A stretch of DNA of 45,741 nt from Thioalkalivibrio thiocyanoxidans ARh2. Lineage in GTDB: Bacteria; Pseudomonadota; Gammaproteobacteria; Ectothiorhodospirales; Ectothiorhodospiraceae. Positions 40,459 to 45,741 of the stretch are shown piece after piece (position 1 is the stretch's first letter; each line of letters starts with the position of its first letter). Location: assembly GCF_000385215.1 (NCBI RefSeq), contig NZ_ARQK01000033.1:1-45741 (forward strand). The letters run 5' to 3'. The translations under genes and the position numbers were made by a program. The notes below the pieces were generated by a model that worked only from the letters and a program-made list of their open reading frames with translations, ran no database searches and had not been told where the DNA came from.

Positions 40459-40492
40459 CCCGTCAGCGCGCCGCCTGGGGCGCGCTGACGGG
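40459..40492 (-). other. Perfect 14-bp hairpin in the petA leader
   Basis: CCCGTCAGCGCGCC and GGCGCGCTGACGGG pair without mismatch around a 6-nt loop. There is no T tract on either strand. It lies between the candidate promoter and petA, so it would fold in the petABC mRNA leader; it could instead be a protein-binding palindrome. Confidence 0.6.
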
Positions 40493-40533
40493 CGAACGGG
40501 CAGACCGCCGCGGGCGGCCAGTAAAATCCCGAT

Positions 40534-40562
40534 AGAATTCCCGAACACGCTAATAAGGTCAA
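40534..40562 (-). promoter_or_regulatory. Candidate petABC promoter
   Basis: TTGACC (40557-40562) is followed after 17 bp by the poor AATTCT (40534-40539), or after 19 bp by TTCTAT. The -35 element is good and the -10 weak, which would suit an activated promoter. The rest of the 332-bp gap 40373-40704 holds only two hairpins and no gene. Confidence 0.4.
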
Positions 40563-40590
40563 GTAGCTGAATGCCTTAAGAACGGGCGCA

Positions 40591-40610
40591 GGCCGCCTCC
40601 CGAGGCGGCC
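40591..40610 (-). terminator. Hairpin after the Nif3-family gene
   Basis: GGCCGCCT and AGGCGGCC pair around CCCG, just upstream of the petA promoter region. There is no clear T tract on either strand, so termination is possible but not certain. Confidence 0.4.
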
Positions 40611-40704
40611 GATAGATCATAAGTTGTTCATGATAAAGGCGGGATTGCGGCACCCCGAAGTGCGCACGAAATAGCGCGCCAAGGGGCACGCCGCGGCGCC
40701 ACAC

Positions 40705-41454
40705 TCAGGCGGGGTTGTCGATATCGATAAATCGGTGCTCCAGACCGAAGCGCTCGGCGCACCATTCCCCCAGGGCGGGCGCCCCGTAACGCTCGGTCGC
40801 GTGATGCCCGGCGGCAAAATAGTGCACGCCCGTCTCGCGCGCCTCGTGGGTGGTCTGTTCGGAGATCTCGCCACTGATATAGGCATCCACGCCCTGCGCC
40901 GCCGCTTCCATCAGCAACGACTGGGCCCCGCCGGTACACCAGGCGACACGCCGGATCGGCCGCTCGGCACCCGGCACCCACAGGCATTCCCGCCCCAGCA
41001 CCGATGAGATGTGGTCGCGCAGGCCCTCTCCTGACACCTCGCTGGCGGGGCGTCCGTACTGACCCACGCCGTCCTCGCGCAACACGCCCTCGATCGCGAA
41101 ATCGAGGCGACTGGCCAATTGTGCGTTATTGCCGAGCTCCGGGTGCGCATCCAGCGGCAGGTGGTAGGCCACAAGATTGATATCGTGCTCCAGCAGACGC
41201 CGCAGGCGCGCGCGCTTCATCCCGGTGATCACCTCCGGCTCGCCCTTCCAGAAATAGCCATGGTGAACCAGGATCGTGTCGGCCCCGTCCTCGATCGCAG
41301 CCTCGACCAGCGCCAGCGACGCCGTGACCCCACTGATGATGCGGCGCACCTCGGTTCGCCCCTCCACCTGGAGCCCGTTCGGACAATAGTCGCGAAAGCG
41401 CTCCGGCTGGAGCTCCTCGTTCAGGGCCTGCATCAACACGTCACGTTCGATCAC
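40705..41454 (-). CDS. Nif3-family dinuclear metal-centre protein (YbgI type)
   Basis: A 249-residue protein closely resembling E. coli YbgI. Metal ligands are suggested by VHHGYFWKGE, HLPLDAHPELGNNAQLA and the C-terminal AAGHHATERYG with a final Glu/Asp. Proposed roles in the family include GTP cyclohydrolase-like and DNA-repair-related activities, none certain. The start is GTG at 41454 with GGAG 8 nt upstream; the open frame continues further upstream without a site. It neighbours petA and algW. Confidence 0.92.
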   Translation of the reverse strand: MIERDVLMQALNEELQPERFRDYCPNGLQVEGRTEVRRIISGVTASLALVEAAIEDGADTILVHHGYFWKGEPEVITGMKRARLRRLLEHDINLVAYHLPLDAHPELGNNAQLASRLDFAIEGVLREDGVGQYGRPASEVSGEGLRDHISSVLGRECLWVPGAERPIRRVAWCTGGAQSLLMEAAAQGVDAYISGEISEQTTHEARETGVHYFAAGHHATERYGAPALGEWCAERFGLEHRFIDIDNPA

Positions 41455-41677
41455 GATCGAGTCTCCGGTTACCTGGAAAAACACTGAACAAGACCATCCC
41501 GGCCTTCCCAGCCGCACGCCGCGCTGCAACACGCGGTTTGCCAATTGCTTCACACAAGCCCCGTGCGGGGGATCAGTTCTCGCGGCAGGTCGATATACCA
41601 CAGGGCAGGGCCGATAGATCAGGTGCCCTGCGGGTCCGGCGGCTGTGCAGCCCCTGCCATTTCGGTATATTCGCCCT

Positions 41678-42802
41678 ATGGTGAATTTCTCGCGTTTCCT
41701 GCTGCAAGCAGCCCTGACCGGCGTGGCGATCGCCGTGGTCGTGGCCGTGTTCTTTCCGCATGTCCTCGATCGCGACGGGGAGGAACGGGCGCAGCTTCAG
41801 GTCGCCGAGCCCCTCCCCACCACGGCGGGCGAAGCCGCGGTCAGCTATGCAGACGGCGTCGAGCGAGCCGCGCCCGCCGTGGTCAACATCATGACCTCGC
41901 GCGTGCTCGACACCCCCGGCATCCTTGATCTGCACGAGTTCTTCGGCCAGCCGACGCCACCCCCTGGCGATACCGAGCAGGCCAGCCTGGGTTCCGGCGT
42001 GATCATGACCGATCAGGGGCATATCCTGACCAATCACCACGTAATCGAGGAGGCGGACGCGATCGCGGTAGTGCTTCCCGATGGCGAAGCACACCCGGCC
42101 GAGATTATTGGCATCGACCCCGACACCGACCTCGCCGTCTTGCGCATCCGCGCAGAGGATGTGGCAGTGGCCACGGCCGGCCATTCGCGCAACCTGCGCG
42201 TCGGCGATGTGGTGCTCGCCATCGGCAACCCCTTCGGGGTCGGCCAGACCGTGACCCAGGGGATTGTCTCCGCCACCGGGCGCAACCAGCTCGGCATCAA
42301 CACCTTTGAAGATTTCATTCAGACCGACGCGGCAATCAACCCGGGCAACTCCGGCGGCGCCCTGATCAATGCACGGGGCGATGTCATCGGTATCAATACC
42401 GCGATTTTCTCGCGCTCCGGGGGCTCGCATGGCATCGGCTTCGCGATCCCGGTGGACCTCGCCCGCGAGGTAATGACCGAGATCATTGAACAGGGCTATG
42501 TCGCCCGCGGCTGGCTGGGCATTGAGGTCCAGGCGATGAACCGCGAGCTGGCCGACTCCTTCGGGCTGGATACCCCGCGCGGAGTCCTGGTCGCCGGCAT
42601 CCTGCGCGACGGCCCGGCCCAGGAGGCCGGCATCGAGATCGGCGACGTGATTACCCACCTCAAGGGCGATGCGGTCAACAGCCCGCGCGAGGCCCTGAAC
42701 ATCATCGCCCGGACCGATCCGGGTTCCGCTCTGTCGATCAAGCTCCTGCGCGACGGCGAAGAAGTCGAACTCGAGGCCACCGTCGCCCAGCGGCCGATCT
42801 GA
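41678..42802 (+). CDS. AlgW/DegS-type periplasmic serine protease (HtrA family)
   Basis: This 374-aa protein has one N-terminal transmembrane anchor (about 7-26), a trypsin-like domain with catalytic His121 (TNHHV), Asp151 (DTDLAV) and Ser225 (GNSGG), and a single PDZ domain (about 275-365). One PDZ plus a membrane anchor fits DegS/AlgW, the site-1 protease that senses misfolded porins and starts RseA/MucA cleavage. No rseA-type gene is nearby. A 7-bp inverted repeat (41601-41607 with 41624-41630) lies in the shared upstream region. Confidence 0.93.
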   Translation: MVNFSRFLLQAALTGVAIAVVVAVFFPHVLDRDGEERAQLQVAEPLPTTAGEAAVSYADGVERAAPAVVNIMTSRVLDTPGILDLHEFFGQPTPPPGDTEQASLGSGVIMTDQGHILTNHHVIEEADAIAVVLPDGEAHPAEIIGIDPDTDLAVLRIRAEDVAVATAGHSRNLRVGDVVLAIGNPFGVGQTVTQGIVSATGRNQLGINTFEDFIQTDAAINPGNSGGALINARGDVIGINTAIFSRSGGSHGIGFAIPVDLAREVMTEIIEQGYVARGWLGIEVQAMNRELADSFGLDTPRGVLVAGILRDGPAQEAGIEIGDVITHLKGDAVNSPREALNIIARTDPGSALSIKLLRDGEEVELEATVAQRPI

Positions 42803-42810
42803 TACCCAAC

Positions 42811-42843
42811 GGCACCTCCCGGACGTCCGGGAGGTGCCTTTTC
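42811..42843 (+). terminator. Rho-independent terminator after the AlgW/DegS gene
   Basis: GGCACCTCCCGGAC and GTCCGGGAGGTGCC form a perfect inverted repeat of 28 bases directly followed by TTTTCT. It lies 8 bp after the protease stop codon and also separates the convergent copD gene. Confidence 0.92.
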
Positions 42844-42844
42844 T

Positions 42845-43753
42845 CTACCCGTTGGCCGGGGAACTGACCGTGGTCAGTACGGCCGTAACCAGCAACACCA
42901 GCCCCACCAGCCCGATCTCCAGCGCGATGCTGCGCCGCAGGCGCTGCGAGGCCCGGGGTTCACCACGCTCGAAGGCCGGCACCAGGCGCCACTTGTTGGA
43001 CGCCGCCAGCAGCAGGAGCAGGGCCACGATCAGCACTTTGCCGAGCAGGAACTGCCCGTAGCCGGTGGTGAACAGTGGCGCGACCCCCCCGAGCAGCAGC
43101 GCGGCCAGGGCCACCCCTGCCAGCACCAGCAGGCCCACGCCCCATACCGCCACCCGACCGAAGCGATCCAGGATACGAATGGCATCCGCCCCGCCGGGCG
43201 GATGCCCCGCCAGGCGATACAGGGGCCACAGCGAGCCGACCCAGAACGCAGCCGCCAGTACATGAAGCATCAGCAGGCCACCCAGCAACCACCGGGGTTC
43301 GTAGACCGTATGCCCGACCTGCACGAATGCGAGCAGGACCAGCAACACACCGGCAAGGCTGAGACCGTAACCCAGCCCCGGCAGCCGCCGGGCATCCAGC
43401 AGGATCGCCTGCACCAGCAGCAAACCGCTCACAGCCAGGATCAGCTGGGTTCCCTGCGCGCCCTCGAACACCATCCCGAGCAGCATCGGGTCGAACGCCG
43501 CGGCGCCATTGCCGCCCCCGAGATACCCGGCCTGAAGCGGCCACTCGATCAGGGCCAGCGCGATCGCGACCCAGGCCGCGATCGCGCCCGAACGACTGGC
43601 CGCCTGCCGCTCCGGATCAGGCAGATCCGGAAACGCCAGGCGAAACAGCACCGCCCCGGCCGCCAGCAAGGCACCGGCATAGAACCCGGTCGCCACCAGG
43701 ATTATGGCAACCGTCCAGGCATCCACACCGACCAGTGCGGACAGCCAGGCCAC
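42845..43753 (-). CDS. copD: CopD-family copper resistance membrane protein
   Basis: A polytopic inner-membrane protein of 302 aa with about eight hydrophobic segments. The central part contains VGHTVYEPRWLLGGLLMLHVLAAAFWVGSLWPL, rich in His and Trp as in the CopD/PcoD domain. It probably works with CopC, encoded 3 bp upstream, in moving copper across or at the inner membrane. Confidence 0.92.
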   Translation of the reverse strand: MAWLSALVGVDAWTVAIILVATGFYAGALLAAGAVLFRLAFPDLPDPERQAASRSGAIAAWVAIALALIEWPLQAGYLGGGNGAAAFDPMLLGMVFEGAQGTQLILAVSGLLLVQAILLDARRLPGLGYGLSLAGVLLVLLAFVQVGHTVYEPRWLLGGLLMLHVLAAAFWVGSLWPLYRLAGHPPGGADAIRILDRFGRVAVWGVGLLVLAGVALAALLLGGVAPLFTTGYGQFLLGKVLIVALLLLLAASNKWRLVPAFERGEPRASQRLRRSIALEIGLVGLVLLVTAVLTTVSSPANG

Positions 43754-43756
43754 GGC

Positions 43757-44125
43757 TCAGTCCTCCACCGTAAAGCGGAAGGTCCCCGACATCATGTGGC
43801 CGTCACGGGCCAGACCGCGCCAGCGCACCTCGTAATTGCCGGGCTCCATCGAGCCGGCCGGTTGCACATGGTATTCCTCGGTCGGGTCATTGCCCGGCTC
43901 GTTCTCGAGGGACACACGGCCCTGCGGGCCCACCACGTCGAACTGGGTAATGCGCATCGCGCCATCGAAGTGAATCCCGATCTCCTCCGGGGTGCCCTGC
44001 ACCGTGGAACCGTCCTCCGGGACATGCCCCATCTCGCCCTCGTGGGCCAGCAGGGGCGCGGCGACAGCCAGCAGCAGGGCCGCAAGGGCGGAACGCAGGG
44101 TATTGCGGGTACGAATCGTCATCAT
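43757..44125 (-). CDS. copC: Periplasmic copper-binding protein CopC
   Basis: A precursor of 122 aa with a signal peptide cleaved after LLA, leaving His28 as the mature N terminus, as expected for the CopC copper brace. The second-site motif DGHMMSG carries another His. The fold region HFDGAMRITQFDVVGPQG is typical. The Met-rich loop seen in Pseudomonas CopC is mostly absent, so it probably binds Cu(II) rather than Cu(I). Stop and copD start are 3 bp apart. Confidence 0.92.
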   Translation of the reverse strand: MMTIRTRNTLRSALAALLLAVAAPLLAHEGEMGHVPEDGSTVQGTPEEIGIHFDGAMRITQFDVVGPQGRVSLENEPGNDPTEEYHVQPAGSMEPGNYEVRWRGLARDGHMMSGTFRFTVED

Positions 44126-44190
44126 GATTGAGTTTCCTCTTTCTTAAGTGCAGTCGTGTCGTGTCAGAGTCCGCCGGCCGCAGGCCACCG

Positions 44191-44212
44191 GGGGCCGCCT
44201 TGCGGCGGCCCC
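44191..44212 (-). other. Hairpin between the multicopper oxidase gene and copC
   Basis: GGGGCCGCC and GGCGGCCCC pair over 9 bp with loop TTGC. No T tract follows on the minus strand. It may be an mRNA stabiliser or a partial terminator reducing copCD expression. Confidence 0.45.
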
Positions 44213-44233
44213 GGCACCCGCGCCGGTGGAAGC

Positions 44234-45655
44234 TCAGTGGTTATGGCCTTCGTGGCCGTTATGTCCTCCATGTCCACCATGGCCGTGATGCCCGTGGGCA
44301 TCGCGGCTGGGGGTCGGGAGCCCGTCGGAATCCGCATCCGCGACCTTGCCGCGACGTACCGGATTGCCGAAATCGGGGTCACTGCTCACTCTCCAGGCGA
44401 CCTCACCTTCCGGGTGCCAGTACCAACCCGGATCGCTGAAGTCCCCGGGCTCCTGGTCGTCACGCACCTTGACCAGGGTGAACATGCCGCCCATACCGAT
44501 GTTGCCGAACGGTCCGTGCCCCATGCCCATCGGCAGGGTGTTCTCCGGCCCCGGCATGTGGCCCGCATCGGTGTGATCCTGGTGGTCCGCCATGCCGTGT
44601 TCACCCATCGCCATGTAGCCGGGCAGCAGGGTGCGGATCTCCTCCTCGAGGCCGGACTGGTCCACACCCAGGGTGTTGGCGATGCCGTGCCCCATCGGGT
44701 TCATCGTGTGGTGGGTCATGTGGCAGTGGAACGCCCAGTCACCGGGTGGCGCGATGAATTCGATATCCCGGGTCTGGCCGACCGCCACGATCTCGGTGGT
44801 CTCCTTGCGCCACTGCTCGCGCGGCCAGCGCCCGCCATCGGAGCCGGTCACCTCGAAGGACACCCCGTGCACGTGCATCGGGTGGTTCCACATCGACAGG
44901 TTGCCCATGCGGATGCGCACCCGCTCGCCGGTCTTCGCCACCAGCGAGTCGATGGCCGGGAACACCTTGGAGTTCATCGACCACAGGTCGAAGTCGACCA
45001 TGATCGACGGGTCCGGCGTGCGGGTGCCGGGATGCAGCGCCCAGTTGTGCAGCAGGATCGCGTAGTCGCGGTCCACCGGCTCGATCTCGCCGTCCTTCGG
45101 GTGGATGATGAACATCCCCATCATCCCCATCGCCATCTGCACCATCTCGTCGGCATGCGGGTGGTACATGTGCGTGCCGTGCTGGTTCAGCTCGAACTCG
45201 TAGACGAAGGTCTCGCCCGGATGGATCGGCGGCTGGGTCACGCCCTTCACGCCGTCCATGCCCGAGGGCAGATGGATGCCGTGCCAGTGCACCGAGGTGT
45301 ACTCCGGCAGGCGATTGGTCACGTAGATCCGGACCTTGTCGCCCTCCACCGCCTCGATGGTCGGCCCCGGCGTGGTGCCGTTGTAGCCCCAGCACCTGGC
45401 CACCGAACCGGGCGCGAACTCGTGCTCGATCTCTTCGGCAACCAAGTGGAACTCCTTCACGCCGTTGTTCATCTCGTACGGCAGGGTCCAGCCGTTCGGC
45501 GTGTGCACCGGCATGTAGCCCTGATCGGTGCGCTCGCCGGGCGTGGTTTCGCCCTCGTTGTGGTGCTCGTGACCCGTTTCGGCCATCACCCGGGTCAGGG
45601 TGGTTGCCGGCAGCATTGCCGCGCCGGCGGCCAGCAGGAAGTTACGCCGTTTCAT
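44234..45655 (-). CDS. Multicopper oxidase with His-rich C-terminal tail
   Basis: A periplasmic copper oxidase of 473 aa with a twin-arginine signal (KRRNFLLAAGAAM). All four copper-binding motifs are present: HWHGIH, HMYHPH, HPMHVHG and HCHMTHH followed by the axial Met four residues on. A His/Met-rich stretch occupies about 345-385 and the last 20 residues are mostly His and Gly. It probably oxidises Cu(I) or an organic or metal substrate in copper tolerance; the substrate cannot be told from sequence. The ATG overlaps the upstream stop (TGATG). Confidence 0.93.
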   Translation of the reverse strand: MKRRNFLLAAGAAMLPATTLTRVMAETGHEHHNEGETTPGERTDQGYMPVHTPNGWTLPYEMNNGVKEFHLVAEEIEHEFAPGSVARCWGYNGTTPGPTIEAVEGDKVRIYVTNRLPEYTSVHWHGIHLPSGMDGVKGVTQPPIHPGETFVYEFELNQHGTHMYHPHADEMVQMAMGMMGMFIIHPKDGEIEPVDRDYAILLHNWALHPGTRTPDPSIMVDFDLWSMNSKVFPAIDSLVAKTGERVRIRMGNLSMWNHPMHVHGVSFEVTGSDGGRWPREQWRKETTEIVAVGQTRDIEFIAPPGDWAFHCHMTHHTMNPMGHGIANTLGVDQSGLEEEIRTLLPGYMAMGEHGMADHQDHTDAGHMPGPENTLPMGMGHGPFGNIGMGGMFTLVKVRDDQEPGDFSDPGWYWHPEGEVAWRVSSDPDFGNPVRRGKVADADSDGLPTPSRDAHGHHGHGGHGGHNGHEGHNH

Positions 45656-45741
45656 CAGTGATGCCCTCCGTGACCGTCGTCGCCGTGGTCACCGTGATCG
45701 CCATGGTCATGATCTCCGTGATCTCCGTGATCTCCGTGATC
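45655..45741 (-). CDS. C-terminal end of an Asp-His-Gly repeat protein (cut by window edge)
   Basis: The 28 codons before the TGA at 45655-45657 read as Asp-His-Gly repeats (DHGDHGDHGDHDHGDHG...) ending GHGGHH. The stop shares bases with the oxidase start (TGATG), so the two are translationally coupled. The rest lies outside. His/Asp density suggests a metal-binding tail; a CopB-like or other copper protein is possible but cannot be shown. Confidence 0.75.
   Translation of the reverse strand, partial: DHGDHGDHGDHDHGDHGDHGDDGHGGHH
45711..45741. repeat. 9-bp tandem repeat encoding Asp-His-Gly
   Basis: GATCTCCGT is repeated three times perfectly plus four more bases at the window edge. On the minus strand each unit encodes one Asp-His-Gly. 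The array may continue beyond the edge, and unit number could vary between strains. Confidence 0.85.

Noticed and set aside
40535-40562. Resemblance of the petA upstream region to an IscR type 1 site (TTGAC followed by CGGGAAT).
   Set aside because: The distance between the two halves is 14 bp rather than the 9 bp of the consensus as I recall it; no regulatory claim is made.

Overview
The window is a GC-rich (clearly above 60% by eye) chromosomal core segment from a gammaproteobacterium. Gene order (tufB with tRNA-Tyr/Gly/Thr, pilBCD-coaE-zapD, argJ-secA, the division and cell wall (dcw) cluster lpxC to mraZ, rnpB-rsmI, lpoA-yraN, sspBA-petCBA, nif3-algW) resembles the arrangement I recall from Pseudomonas and the purple sulfur gammaproteobacteria. 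A bc1 complex with a PVWY Qo motif, acidic proteins and the copper genes fit the Ectothiorhodospiraceae (Thioalkalivibrio-like). That placement is inference; no 16S rRNA gene is present.

Layout. 1-548: the start of tuf and three tRNA genes on the minus strand, with a promoter at 519-548. 722-6111 (plus): type IV pilus assembly ATPase, platform protein and prepilin peptidase, then dephospho-CoA kinase and ZapD. 6134-31329 (minus): one long run from mraZ to a Nudix/ThiE fusion protein, interrupted only by the plus-strand dciA gene at 12187-12615. Transcription runs from the mraZ promoter (31300-31329) through rsmH, ftsL, ftsI, murE, murF, mraY, murD, ftsW, murG, murC, murB, ddl, ftsQ, ftsA and ftsZ, then lpxC, an M23 peptidase, secA, argJ and the Nudix protein. 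From rsmH to ftsA most junctions are ATGA or TGATG overlaps, so the genes are probably translationally coupled. The run supplies lipid II synthesis and flipping/polymerisation, the divisome and lipid A commitment.

31538-32810 (minus): RNase P RNA with its own promoter, and rsmI. 32786-36462 (plus): the lipoprotein LpoA, YraN and an FAD-linked 2-hydroxyacid dehydrogenase. 36455-40372 (minus): petABC (Rieske, cytochrome b, cytochrome c1) followed by sspA and sspB. 40705-41454: Nif3-family protein (minus). 41678-42802: an AlgW/DegS-type envelope protease (plus) ending at a strong terminator. 42845-45741 (minus): a copper module with the tail of a DHG-repeat protein cut by the window edge, a multicopper oxidase with a His-rich tail, CopC and CopD.

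There is no transposon, prophage, CRISPR array or defence island, and I found no convincing new system. The points most worth a second look are the His-rich copper proteins at the right edge, a 10-helix cytochrome b, a CxxC motif in SspA, an MraZ-box-like repeat at the 3' end of rnpB, an lpoA promoter overlapping the rsmI start codon, and structured leaders before secA and petA.
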